Positions 9,775-21,145 of a stretch of DNA of 64,000 nucleotides are shown here, piece by piece (the stretch's first letter is position 1; the number at the start of each line of letters is the position of its first letter). The DNA is from Tricholomella constricta. Lineage: Eukaryota > Basidiomycota > Agaricomycetes > Agaricales > Lyophyllaceae. Location: positions 124,001-188,000 of the forward strand of contig JAACJP010000003.1 of the NCBI GenBank assembly GCA_013368375.1, written 5' to 3'. The notes beneath the pieces were generated by a model. The model saw only the letters and a list, made by a program, of their open reading frames with translations. It ran no database searches and was not told the origin of the DNA. The translations under genes and the position numbers were made by a program.

Positions 9775-12206
9775 TTAACTCTCTTGTTGGTCTTTGTTGA
9801 AAATCTCCTCCACCTCTACGCACTCAGCGGGGTCTCTAAACACGCGCAGCGGCACATGTCCCGGCATCTGCGTCCGCGCAACATAAACTCGCATCTGCAA
9901 CGTATGCCTCTTCCTCTCCGCCTCCGACATCCGTGAGGGCTGTGAGCTCGTCGAGGATACCGAGGACTTTGAAAGCGTCGACGAGTCCGATGAATTGGTC
10001 AGACGAGGACCCGCAGACACAAGTGTTGTACGCAAGTTCAGCGCTTCGTGATTCGCGTTGAGGAGTGCTGACACGGCCGGTGCTGTGTTGGGCATGGGCT
10101 CTGGTTCTGCCGACAGCGGAGACCGCGTGAAGTAGTCACCTCCCGTCGACGAGCTGTCGCGGGACGATAAAGGGCTGCTGGTCTTCGGGGTGCTCACAGG
10201 CGAGCTCTTTCCGGTCAGGAGATCAGACAGCGTCCGGCGTGGTCGCGGCGTGTCGTCCACGCTGCCTCTGAGCCCGAACGAATTAGCACGCGGTCCACGT
10301 GTTCCAGCGGCACCGATAGCTTTCCAGCCAGTCGGGTCGTCGATCGGGTCGCCGGTTTCGACATCACGCACGAGCACAGCGAGGACCTGGCGGGGGCGTT
10401 CACGCGCGAGACTGGAACAGAAATTGTTTAGTACGGACGAGCTATATGTCGCACTGAATGGAGGGCATTTACTCGGCGTAGAGCTCTAGATCCTGCTCAC
10501 CCGTGTCTCCGATGAGGAAAAAGCGTGACTCGGGAAAAGCGTCAAGGACTTCGACCACACCGGCACGTTTGCGCGCGGCAGGGGCTGAAAGGAGGCCGTT
10601 GAATATCGATCGACCGGCGTATGATTTCAACTTGATGGATCCTGGACGAGTTGAAAACGGGACCTGGTAAAACACGGGGGACGTACCTGGAGGAAGCTGA
10701 GAAATTTGGAAAAACTCGCTGAGAACTGGTAGAAGCGCAAAGGGGCCGTTGGACTGAGCCGCAAAGAGTTAGAACAGTGAAAATATGAGAATACGGCGGA
10801 CCTACAACATAGTGGAAGCGAACGCCATGGCTCCACATCGCCGTATACCACTCGCCCATCCCAGGAATGATATTGTCCTCAAGGTCCTTCACAAATACAT
10901 TGTGAAATACCGAGCGAGCGCCGCTGAGAACGTTGGAAAGCTTTACAGTGTCATCAATATCTGAAATCACACGTATCGGGGAGTGTGTTATGGAGATGTG
11001 CATCATGGCCGTGGTCGAGACGCGCTTCGTTTGGGAGACCTGGGGCTGGCGTGGGGTTTCTAGATCCAAAGACGACGACGAGGGGCTGGCTGGTGGGGAA
11101 AGGAGTTGCGCAACAATGAGCAGATTGTGCTCCTCGCAATGATCGCCGAACGCGATGTGCAGCGTGCCGGGGTGCTGGCACAGATCCTCCCATTTGACCA
11201 CGAACCGCGCCTGGAAGCTTCCGTCGGCAGCGGTGACGACGTCCTGCTGCGCCACAGGCCCGTAATCTGCATTATCACTGTCGTTTCGACCATTGGGACT
11301 TGGCGGATTGTGTGGCGATGCGGAGAGGTGGAGTCGGATTGTTCGGGAGGCGATGGCGGAGGACCAGAACGGCTGCAGGCGTGATTCAAGGTTGGTGTGG
11401 AGCTTGCGAAGGGCATCGGCAGAAAGAGCGGTTACGGGATTCCTAACTACAGGTTCGGGGATTGGAATGTCTGGAGTGCGTTCGTCCGAATCCACGGATG
11501 AGGAACGTGAAGAGCCTGGGGATCTCCGAGCGTTCGCGCGCTGGAAATGACGCTCAAGGGCGTCTATTTCGTATTCTTCCGTGATTTCTGTTGGGCGTGG
11601 AGGTAGCTTTTTCTGCGCAAGGAGCTCCTCAGTCGAAGGTGTCAGACGCACGAGCGGCTCTGGGTTGGGCTCTAGGGCATCTGCAGTGATCTTTGGTAAT
11701 GACGCGAATCCTGAAGAGATAATTAGTTGTCAGTTGCATCCGAGAGCTGTATCATACCTTTCGCCAGTCGAATAAACGCCCGCTGTGAACGACTCGCGGA
11801 CTCTGCTGAACGGTGACTAATCGCGAATCCAGACACAAACACCTCAACTTCGAATTCTCCTGCAACAATTTATATGTTAGCCAGCTGATTCTATTATATA
11901 ACCTGAATACACACCTTCGCGGTCCTTGTCCTCAACCTGTCTGTATCGCCGTACTGCCCAACCTGGAAAAAGATTTATAGTCTCCGTGCCCGGGCCTAAT
12001 CCATCGCTAGTTCCCCTTGCGAGCCTCATTTTCTGACCCGCCCATGCTCTCCAGCTCTGTCTCTGATCTTCGGGGTGTGGGGGCGCGTTTCGAGGGCCTC
12101 TGATCGCGTTTCTTGCATGTGAACCGTGTAAATAGTCTCTGAACGTGGTAATCCGCGACGAGGCGGATGTAAGGTATCTCCAGGATGGCATGTCTTCAGA
12201 CATCAT
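9775..12206 (-). CDS. App1-like phosphatidate phosphatase (DUF2183 domain)
   Basis: The catalytic domain contains PIRVISDIDDTVKLSNV, the DxDxT acid of the haloacid-dehalogenase-like App1 domain, roughly residues 380-395. It is followed by VFHNVFVKDLEDNIIPGMGEWY, GVRFHYVVGPPY, LPPG..IKLKSYAG and FFLIGDTGEQDLELY. The N terminus from ATG 12206 (MMSEDMPSWRYLTSASS) runs through two small exons (..EFEVEVFVSGFAISHR..AFIRLAK..) that match App1 N-terminal conservation. After the phosphatase domain comes a long Ser/Pro/Thr-rich tail (TLSDLLTGKSSPVSTPKTSS, ..SSVSSTSSQPSRMSEAERKRH) and a conserved end, PGHVPLRVFRDPAECVE. In yeast App1 dephosphorylates phosphatidate at actin patches during endocytosis. 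The tail is probably disordered and may bind SH3 proteins. Part of the tail-coding DNA is duplicated at 7191-7355. Confidence 0.9.
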
Positions 12207-13052
12207 GGGAGGGAACGAAGGGATTCATTAGCGCTCATTGACGCTGGCGTCGAATGCTCGGAAACGGGAAGTCACCAGTATTTCCTTTACGCTCTGGAGC
12301 CAAACAGTGTCATGGTCACATGATTGATTTTTTCTCATTTGTCTCCCTTCCAGGCAACCTCCGGGGACTGTTGACCATTTATGCCGAGAGAATATTCCCC
12401 TGTAAGTACAGATAATTCTCCGCCCCCCTATTAGCGAGTATGTATGTACTGTGGATGCTAAAACAAGTAATTTTCTTAGAAATACAAACAATGGAGCTCA
12501 AGTTGTGAATACTCCCAATCAGCATCAGCGAGAGTTTTCCAGCCTGGTTTGTTCCAGAATTACGCGCCGGGGCGTAAAGGGCGGAATGAAGTGCCAAGCA
12601 TCAAGAAACTAAATGAAAACGCGTGGATCATTTCAAGAGGTACGCCACAACAAACATATTGAAGTCACCATCAACTGACCAAACGTTCTTCTTGACGCGT
12701 TGTTAGGCTAAAATAACTAGCACAAGTGCAGGGGCCACTTTCGTGCCAGAAAAGCTCTTCCCCACACTCCTGGCTGTGTGCGATGCATATTGAAGAAACG
12801 ATATGGCTCATCGAGGTCGACATGCTGCTAGAGGTGGCCCTACGCGCCCCCATGACTCAGGTGGCAAGTAAGTAAAAGGCTTCGTCAGCTCTTAATATGG
12901 CGCGTTCTGATCATTGGAGTTCTGTGCGCAGATCCTTGGCTACCTCTCTCATCAACCGCTCTCAAAGGGATCGACGTGGTTCAAAGGAGGAAATAAGAGT
13001 CATTGAGAATATATTATTCGACGATATCTAGTCTACGGCGGCCGAAGCAGAA
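12207..13052. other. Intergenic, no supported gene
   Basis: Short minus-strand open frames (12228-12491, 12671-12853) have no motif and no splice context. The region separates the App1-like start from the FunK1 stop. Confidence 0.5.
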
Positions 13053-15013
13053 CTACAGCTGCTTTGGAAGATCTATATGAGAAACGACTTTCTGCGTCGA
13101 AAAGGTGCAAGCTTCATGGGCAGGTTCGCGCCGCAAGATGGCCATGAAAGCATCAAAGGTAACGCCTTCGCCCAGCCTTTCCTGCGCAAAAAGATGTCGC
13201 AACGGAAGGATCCAATCCTTCCACACGCCCTGGAAGTCCTCCAAGATTTCCAAAGACCAGAACCCCACATATCGCTCGTCGTAGAGAAATCTCCGTTTCG
13301 CACTCGAAGCCACAGAGAACGATACTTGCCACTGACTCGCAATCGGCTGCGTCGGGAGGCGCACCTTGTAGTTGATATCAAAGTGCAGCGCTGCCCAGAC
13401 CAGGACGTAGAAGAAAGACTCGAGGTCGTGTTCGTATCGGTGGGGAGGGGGATCTTCGTGGAGGAGCTCGATGGCCATGAAGGGTAGGGTTCCAGTGGAT
13501 GAGCTTTCTGCGTCCACGACACCGTTGTAGTTTACGATGCCGGCCAAGTCCCAGTCATTCAGGACCCCGTTAACGCTTGACGTCGATCGCTGGAACATCA
13601 GATTGTTTTCACTGACATCGCGGTGTAGGACACGTGCGGTATTGTAGGCGTGGAAGTGGCCTGAGATCAATGAGTCAAGGGATGGTGATGTAGCTGACAC
13701 GATAAACTCACAGGTAACGCAGTCGATGAACGCCGTTTTGAACTCGTTGATGTTGTTTACTTCCCACAAATGCTGGTACACTGGCGTCACAAGCACGCTA
13801 AGACATCGATCCTCGAAATTCCATGGAACGATCCAGGAAAAGAGTTTGGACCTCGGCAGGTCCAGCTCCTCTGCAGTGTAAGTATCTTCATAGATAATCT
13901 GAGGGATGTGAGCTCTCCACCGAGGGAGGGAGGCCGAAAGCTCCTTGAGAAACATGGCTTCCCTTAGACGCGACGTGGTAGGCCAACTCATCTTCATTGC
14001 CAAGTTGTGTTGCCAGTTGCCGTCCCAGAAGAGCTTAGAAACAGAATACACTGTCGTTCCGCGGCCCAAAATTCGACGCGATCCATGAATCAATCCACCC
14101 ACGATCCTGAATCGTGTCCCCATCTCTTCGCCAAAGTAGGGGAAGAATACGTCGGCGCCTATGAGTTCCTTGACTCGTCCATTGGTCATGAGCGAATTGG
14201 CGTTTTGGGGAACTAAGAAACGATCAAAGCCGTAGCGGCAGCCAGGATAGTTCAACGCGTACGTTACGAGTGCAAGTTTCTGGGGAGCCTCTATGAAGTC
14301 GAAGCTGGCTGTCCGAATGATGCAAGTCCGATCAAAATACCACAATCTCACTTTGGATCGATCGATGTGAGTGCCAGTTACATAGTGCCGGCTCGAGACT
14401 GACATGGCGAGCGACGCTTCAGACATCAGGGCAGCCTCGTCCTTTGTGAATCCAGATAAAGAACCGAAGTCCTGAGTTGACAAAGAGGACGGGCAAACTT
14501 CACCAAAAGCCGTCGAAGAGCAGTATGAGCATGTACCACTTCCGTGCTGCTTGTCAAGTAAGGGCACCGAAGTTCGCGGATCTGTTACGACTGTGATCGA
14601 GTTGATTGCAAGCATATTCTGCATAGGTCCTTCCTTTTCCAGAGACTTGAATGAGTCCTTCTCTTCTCCAAAGGCCTCTTTGGCACACTCGAGAAGCTTG
14701 TCGACGAGAGCTTGGTATGATTCACGAGGTAGACCGTACTGAGTCGGGTCGTCATAGAACCGCTTGTATCTGCATAGGCATAGGTCATCCAGGATGTGGC
14801 GAGTCGACAATATTTTCGCGATAATGTCCGTAGAAAGGCCCCAGACACGTTGGACAAATTCTTCGACCGAGAGTCCATCGTACAGATGTCCCCTGAGAGC
14901 TAAGAATGGATGAGAACCCTGAACCTTGACTTTCAGGCTGACTTACCTTGATGTGACGAAGAATAATAGCTTGAATCACTCGAAGAGTGGTCTGAGTTCC
15001 CTGCAGAGACCAT
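13053..15013 (-). CDS. FunK1 fungal-type protein kinase
   Basis: I place the start at ATG 15013 (MVSAGNSDHSSSDSSYYSSS). A short first intron then gives SHQ|ALRGHLYDGLSVEEFVQRVWG, after which the protein is open to 13053, about 630 residues in all. The FunK1 domain has SKLFWDGNWQHNLAMKMSWP (candidate lysine in AMKMSW), VLHRDVSENNLMF (catalytic loop), GVLNDWDLAG (DWD/DLA in place of DFG), TGTLPFMAIELL and HRYEHDLESFFYVLVWAA. These are hallmark FunK1 strings; the family is greatly expanded in agaricomycetes and is of unknown role, with similarity to choline/aminoglycoside kinases. Residues 90-140, which include a CSYC pair, look family-variable. A minor intron may lie near 13690. A divergent ATIC gene starts 304 bp away. 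Confidence 0.88.
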
Positions 15014-15064
15014 CGAGGATAGTTTTCGGAGGAAATGTTGGGTAGTTCAGGAAATACCTGCAGC

Positions 15065-15071
15065 TTTTATA
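15065..15071 (-). promoter_or_regulatory. TATA box for the FunK1 gene
   Basis: TATAAAA on the minus strand lies about 52 bp upstream of the chosen ATG (15013), which supports that start. Confidence 0.55.
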
Positions 15072-15316
15072 GAATCGCTGAACAAAGCTGTCGGGTCAGC
15101 CCATTTGACGAGAACAATGGCCTCGACTCGGCGTGGTGACCACGGTACCGCTTTGAAGCATCAATTGGCCATGCCACTAAGTTTGCAGCGCTTTGAGTGA
15201 TGGACCGTCGAAGTATTCGAAGATCTAATCTAATCAGATTCCATTTGCCATCGATTTCACTTTTCCCCGAACGGGTTTTGTCCGAGTAGATCACCGTCCA
15301 CTTACTTCTGAACACC

Positions 15317-17501
15317 ATGGCTCAGCCTATCGGTAAGACTACAAATCATAGCTGAAAGTCTCTGGCAATAATTTTTGAATTTAGCTCTTCTGTCGGTCTA
15401 TGACAAAACGGACCTACTCGATCTCGCTCGAGGACTCCAAGACGCGGGTGTCCGTCTACTTGGCTCAGGAGGAACGGCCAAAAAAATCAGAGATGCAGGC
15501 ATTCCCATCGAGTGCGTATACAACCCATACTTCAAACTAGTATTATTTTACTTATCGTCGAGTGCTATAGAGATGTTTCAGACATCACCAAGGCGCCCGA
15601 GATGCTGGGAGGCAGGGTTAAAACACTACATCCTGCAGTACACGGAGGTACGACCGACTTCTCGAAATAATCAGTTCACATCTCTCAAGGAATACTTGTA
15701 GGAATCCTGGCGCGCTCCATCCCTTCCGATGAGCAGGATCTAAAAAACCAGGGCATTTCTCCGATCTCCATCGTCGTTTGTAACCTCTACCCATTCGAAG
15801 CCACCATTTCCCAGCCCAACTGCACTCTTGCCAACGCCGTCGAGGAGGTTGATATCGGAGGCGTCACGCTTCTGCGTGCCGCGGCCAAGAATCACGAGCG
15901 TGTCTCCGTCCTCTCCGATCCGGCGGACTACTCGGAGTTCATCAAAGCCTTCACTGAAGGCAATGGCGACGTCGGTCAGAATATCAGAAACAAGCTGGCT
16001 CTCAAGGCTTTTGAAATGACAGCTAAATACGACGAAGCTATCAGTGGATATTTCCGCGAGCAATATGCTTCGGCCGAACTTCCCGCCGAGAAACTTGCAG
16101 GTTCGGTCCAACGGATGGCCCTTCGTTACGGCGCCAATCCCCACCAAAAACCGGCTCAGGCTTACGTTACCGAGGGCGAGCTTCCTTTCAAAGGTAAGAT
16201 CAATGATGCACTTTTGTCAAATCATCTAACGGCGATTTTACTAGTCCTCTCTGGTTCTCCGGGATACATTAACCTGTTGGATGCTCTAAACTCATATGCC
16301 TTGGTCAAGGAGCTCCAAGAGACTCTCAACCTCCCCGCCGCTGCGTCGTTCAAGCACGTCTCTCCTGCGGGAGCAGCTGTCGGCGTCGAACTCGACGAAA
16401 CTGAAAAGAAAGTCTACGGCGTCGATGATCTAAAGGAGTCCCTGACACCTCTCGCATCCGCTTACGCGAGAGCTCGCGGTATTGCTCACAACCTCTAGTC
16501 AATGAACATACTGATTTACCCCGTTTATAGGTGCTGACAGGATGTCGTCGTTCGGAGATTTCATCGCACTCTCTGCGCCGTGCGACCTCGCCACGGCTCG
16601 AATCATTTCCCGTGAAGTTTCCGATGGCATCATTGCCCCGGGATACTCTACGGAAGCCCTCGATGTCCTCGTGAAGAAGAAAGGCGGCAAGTACTGCGTT
16701 CTTCAGGTATGCCTCAGATCCGTCCGCGTCCATGACATCATAACTCACCGCCAACTCTAGATCGATCCGTCGTACAACCCCCCTGCGATCGAGACCAAGC
16801 AGGTGTACGGTATCCACCTCCAGCAGAAGCGTAATGACGCCACCATCAGCGCCGAGCTGTTCAAGAACATCGTGACCAAGGACAAAGAGGTAAGAAAACC
16901 ACTGTCCAGTCCAGATATTCAAGCAGCCAGCTGATGGATGGCGCAACAGCTCCCTAGCGCTGCCGTGACAGATCTCATCGTCGCAACTCTTGCCTTGAAG
17001 TATACGCAGTCAAACAGCGTGGCCTATGCCTTCCACGGATCCATCATCGGCATCGGCGCAGGCCAGCAGTCGCGTATCCACTGCACGCGCCTCGCCGGTG
17101 GAAAAGCCGACCTCTGGTGGCTTCGCCACCACCCCCGTGTCCTCGCTCTGCCCTTCAAGAAGGGCGTGAAGCGCGCAGAAAAGGCCAATGCCATTGACCT
17201 ATACGTCTCTGGAGAGCACCTGGAGGGAGGCGAGAAGGCACAGTGGGAGGCCCAGTTCGAGAGCGCCGTCAAGCCCTTGACCGATGCTGAGAAGAAGGAA
17301 TGGGCTAGCAAGCTCGACGGCGTCGCGTGCTCCAGCGATGCGTTCTTCCCCTTCCCCGATAACGTGCACAGGGCGCGGAAGAGCGGCGTGAAGTACCTTG
17401 CAGCGCCCAGCGGGAGTGTTATGGATGAGGAGTGCATCAAGGCGGCGGATGAGCATGAGATGGTTTTCGCCCACACTTCGTTAAGGCTGTTCCACCATTG
17501 A
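15317..17501 (+). CDS. ADE17: Bifunctional AICAR transformylase / IMP cyclohydrolase
   Basis: It catalyses the last two steps of de novo purine synthesis: AICAR formylation with 10-formyl-THF, then ring closure to IMP. Exon 1 is only 16 nt (15317-15332, MAQPI). The join to 15385 gives [19 protein letters not shown]. The cyclohydrolase half shows [43 protein letters not shown] and NLYPFEATI. The transformylase half shows [27 protein letters not shown] (Lys-His catalytic pair), [72 protein letters not shown] and a C terminus ending HTSLRLFHH. There are about six introns; lengths and order match fungal ADE16/ADE17 (about 600 residues). The gene looks intact. It converges on an HDDC2-like nucleotidase gene about 100 bp downstream. 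Confidence 0.97.
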
Positions 17502-17601
17502 ACGGGATAGGGGATCTAGAAAAGGGGCAATAAGGGATTGCACCAGTATCAATTTTTGTATATCTATTGGGATGAATCTAAAGGCATTGTGACAAGTACA
17601 T

Positions 17602-18898
17602 TCAGTTAGAGGCCTCGGATCGAGAGCGTTGCCGCTGTCCAGCAAGATCTTCACCCCAAGATTTCACTTCGGGATGTCGGAGGTTGGGCAAGCTGCTATC
17701 GAAGAAAGACTGGAGGGTCTGAGCACCGTATCTATGCTCGTACTCAGATGCTGTTTGATGGTTCGAATCGGTGGGATGCAAAATTTTGAATGCGGAGGCT
17801 GGATGTTCACCTTGAGATGCCATCTCGAACCGGTCAAGATCTGTCTCATTGATTTTAACGTCGCAGTATTAGATTTGAAACCTTGAACGCACCTTTCACA
17901 AATTTAGCCTCTGCAGTTTGTCCTTCCTCGTACTCCTGCAAGTTAGGCGGACCAATTTTTTTATGCGAGCTTGTAGATAGGACATTTTTGTAGCTTTACC
18001 TCATAAAGGGACAATATCCTGAGAGCGGCAGGGGTACCATGGAGCATGTCGTGTACAAAATTGTGCATCGCCTCCTGCTCCTGGTTAAACAATTTTGACA
18101 CTGTCAACAGGGACGATGGGAAGCTCACCGCCTCACGTCGCGCCTTCTCTTCCTTGGGAATATTCTCGCTCGGTGTGATATCTCCAACTGCAACATGTCA
18201 TCAGCAACGCCTCGGACAAACGAGGACAAGGACGAGTATGGGTGTGCAGCTAGCTCACCATGTGCTTCCGCAAGGTCGTGAACCAAACACATCGTGACGC
18301 ACCTAAAATACAAGAATGAGGCTCGATATATGCGATACCAAAGACTAGAGTGTGTGGAGTATACTTTGAAATATCAAGCTTCGTATCTGAAGAAAGCATC
18401 GCGAGTACCGCCATTCGATACATATGATCTGAAATGCTGTCTCGAAAACCCCCATGAGCGACATGTCGTCCGAGTCGTGGGATATCGGCGGGGGGCCAAT
18501 CGTATCTAAAAGCAACGCACGCACCTTTCAGGACCCGGTATCTGGAACCCAAGTTCGATCGTCAGTTCTAAGCAAGAAATCGCATGAGACTCACTCACAT
18601 TATGATTGACCCAGCCTGTCCTCTTTTGTGTCTTTAAAAGAAGAAGAAGAAATGCCGGGTTAGAGACCTTGTAAATAACGTGGTCGTGGACAATAAACGA
18701 GCTTCTCCTCCCCAAAGCCCCCCCTCACCGGTCCCACAATCCCAGCCAGCCACCTGAGGAAACGTTCAACCACGACCTCACCTTCAACTTTTCGAGGACA
18801 TGAATAAACGCTAGTCGATCAACCGCCGCGTCTCCCGTTGATTGATAGAGAGGCGGGAAGGCCCTAGCAGCACGAGGCGAGTTTTCTGACTCTTGCAT
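17602..18898 (-). CDS. HDDC2/YGK1-like 5'-deoxynucleotidase (HD domain)
   Basis: Start ATG 18898 gives MQESENSPRAARAFPPLYQS..DRLAFIHVLEKLK. Short exons follow: TQKRTGWVNHN (18629-18597), IPGPES, ISDHMYRMAVLAMLSSD, CVTMCLVHDLAEAHVGDI, then EEKARREAMHNFVHDMLHGT, ILSLYEEYEEGQTAEAKFVKDLDRFEM and a C-terminal exon ending at 17602 (SWGEDLAGQRQRSRSEASN). The metal-binding residues of the HD fold are visible: His in RTGWV.. / SDHMYRM, the HD pair in LVHDLAEA, and Asp in FVKDLDRFEM. Relatives remove the 5'-phosphate from deoxynucleoside monophosphates. Exons are unusually small and introns numerous. It lies tail to tail with ATIC, so two nucleotide-metabolism genes are neighbours. Confidence 0.9.
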
Positions 18899-19264
18899 CT
18901 CTTGAGCGCGACTAGGAGGTTCCTTCTATGACTTTTCTGCAGTGAGCAAGATGTAGTTGAGAAACACAACACTCAGTACGCGTGACGACAGATACAGATC
19001 GTTCAGCAATGCAGCCAAGTACATCGTATCTAATCTCCGAATCTAATCTCCAAAAAAAATAGCCCAAGTACTTAGCACAGATATTTACGTCCGAAAGCAA
19101 GACAGGACCGTGGGTGGGGGGGGGCAGGGGGGGGGTATCCGCTCCGTCCGTCCGTATGCGCAATCCAGAAATCTAAATACAATGCAAACGCTGATCCAAC
19201 AAAACAGAAAGAAAAGAAAATAAAAAAGACCAAAAAAAAAAAAGCAAACGACAACAGCGAGAGC
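18899..19264. other. Spacer with G-rich and A-rich tracts
   Basis: A G-tract (about 19111-19133, ggggggggg runs) and A-tracts (about 19214-19240) lie between the HDDC2 start and the C2H2 gene stop. No gene is supported. Confidence 0.5.
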
Positions 19265-21145
19265 TCAAGCAGAACCTAAAAGGTGCAAACGGACATGCTG
19301 CCCAAGGTTATCCCTCCTGCTGAAGGATTTTCCACATCCAGGGTACGGACACGGGTGGGCTAAGATCAACAGATCAACAAAAAAAAACATCACCTCGTTA
19401 GCAAAGCAACACTCAAGCGCGAACCCAAAAAAAAAAAAACTAGAAAAAAACGCACGTTTATCATTGGTATGGATACTCCTAACGTGCCTCTTGAGGTGTT
19501 CCCCCCGTATGAAGCACTTCCCACACCCCTCAACCGTGCACACGAACGCTCTCCCCCCGCCCCCGCCCCGGCCCCGCGCCACAGCCCTTCCTCGCCCCTG
19601 CCTACTGGGCCCACCGGCTCCTCGCATCCCGTGGCCGTAGTCATCATCATCACCATCATACGTCGGATCATCAAGCGCCAATCCCCTGGCGGCCCTGACA
19701 TTGACGTACGGGACCTTCCTCCCCCGGCTGTTCTTCGTCAGATGGGGGACGGGCACGGGGAGGGGTATAGTGCGGTTCTTCCTCGACGACGCCGTACAGC
19801 CCATTGTATTCGTGGGCTCCCATTCTCCTCCATCCTGCTCCACGTTGTTGGGGCTGCTGCTCGCGTGGATAGAAGAACTGGTCCTGGACATCTGAGCAAG
19901 CGCATCAGCCGCTCCTATCTGCAGCAACTTCTTCCCTTTGGCCACCTTGTTCATTTTCTTCGATGTGCGGGAAGAGGAGGAGAACACCAGAGGCGAGCCG
20001 CCACTCTCGGAATACTCGCTCGCCGAAAGGTCGGGAGAAGGCGACCTGGAAGGGCTGTACACATCGCTATCATCGGGCTCGCTCTCTCCATTGTCATTCT
20101 CATTGGCGCCTATAGCATCCGATCCCTGCTTCGGCGCAATCGCAATCGCAATCGAGCGTCTGGGACGTTTCGGAATCGGCGCCCTGGCTTCGCTGTCGGA
20201 CGAGGACGATGTGAATGAAGGCGTCCGGCGTTTCATGCGAGATGATCCTTTTACTGGCACAGTCGGACGTGCTTGCGACCTGACATTGTTACGACCACCT
20301 CCCCCGCGGGCTCCCCTGTAGCCGCCACGTCCTCTAGTAGTTTCGATACCGCTTGAACGCTTTCTAGTGTTAGAGCCTGCGCATAGATCCTCAGAAGATG
20401 ATGCCATCCTAGGGCCGGTACCATGACCAGAATGCGCCTGCTGATCCGGGACATACGGCGCATTGAGTTCAGAGATTGAAATGCAACGATGATCATCCAG
20501 CGATAGTAAGGGAGACGACGACGACAGCGGAGACCGGGGGTGGGAACGGACTCTAGCGACATAGCCATTCTGCGGCGGCACATTATGGAACGTCGCAGGG
20601 TTGACAGTTAGGCTGTCTGTATCCACCCGGTGATGCATGAAGAGGGAGTCTGCATGATGGTCTTCATCGACAAGGCCATATACGGAGACCGCCGGGTCCG
20701 CAAGCTGTAAAGGAGGTAAAAGCGTTACCTGGCCCTGGGGACTGTACGTGACCGGAAAGTTCTGCCAGTCCGATTCTGGGGCCATGCTCGACTCTCCGTG
20801 CGAGGGTAGGGATCCTGTGGAGTAGGAATTCGAAGAGCCACGGCTGTCCGAGTCGGACGGGGTGGTGTTGGAGTGATCAGACAAGGCTAGGTCCAGTTCG
20901 TGCTCCTGGATGACCATGGGATGGTTGCCGACGACGTACTTGTTGGCTTCGTCTTCGGACCAGGAGACCAGGGAAGGGGCATGGAACAACCCGAGAGAGG
21001 AATGGTTGTAGTGGTGGTGGTCAGCCTCCTGCCAGGGCATTTCCCGACCCGACACATTGTTGGTGGGCGTTGGTCCAAAGTAATGCGCCAAAACAACGTC
21101 CGCGGCGGGCTGTGGGGTCATATCCATGTCCATGCCGAGATCCAT
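19265..21145 (-). CDS. C2H2 zinc-finger transcription factor, two C-terminal fingers
   Basis: From ATG 21145 (MDLGMDMDMTPQPAADVVLAHYF) the protein is about 594 residues. It is mostly low-complexity: His/Asn-rich and Ser-rich N-terminal parts, a basic region with KRRTPSFTSSSSDSE and IPKRPRRS (likely nuclear localisation), RGRG-type glycine/arginine stretches, then two fingers at the extreme C terminus. Finger 1 is FVCTVEGCGKCFIRGEHLKRHVRSIH; finger 2 is HPCPYPGCGKSFSRRDNLGQHVRLH. A 96-bp intron (19455-19360, donor GTGCGT, acceptor TTAG) sits in the linker, giving NDK|PHPCP. The adjacent pair near the C terminus resembles Msn2/Msn4-type and related stress regulators, but identity with any of them is not shown. 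Confidence 0.88.
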   Translation of the reverse strand: MDLGMDMDMTPQPAADVVLAHYFGPTPTNNVSGREMPWQEADHHHYNHSSLGLFHAPSLVSWSEDEANKYVVGNHPMVIQEHELDLALSDHSNTTPSDSDSRGSSNSYSTGSLPSHGESSMAPESDWQNFPVTYSPQGQVTLLPPLQLADPAVSVYGLVDEDHHADSLFMHHRVDTDSLTVNPATFHNVPPQNGYVARVRSHPRSPLSSSSPLLSLDDHRCISISELNAPYVPDQQAHSGHGTGPRMASSSEDLCAGSNTRKRSSGIETTRGRGGYRGARGGGGRNNVRSQARPTVPVKGSSRMKRRTPSFTSSSSDSEARAPIPKRPRRSIAIAIAPKQGSDAIGANENDNGESEPDDSDVYSPSRSPSPDLSASEYSESGGSPLVFSSSSRTSKKMNKVAKGKKLLQIGAADALAQMSRTSSSIHASSSPNNVEQDGGEWEPTNTMGCTASSRKNRTIPLPVPVPHLTKNSRGRKVPYVNVRAARGLALDDPTYDGDDDDYGHGMRGAGGPSRQGRGRAVARGRGGGGGRAFVCTVEGCGKCFIRGEHLKRHVRSIHTNDKRAFFSSFFFFGFALECCFANEVMFFFVDLLILAHPCPYPGCGKSFSRRDNLGQHVRLHLLGSA

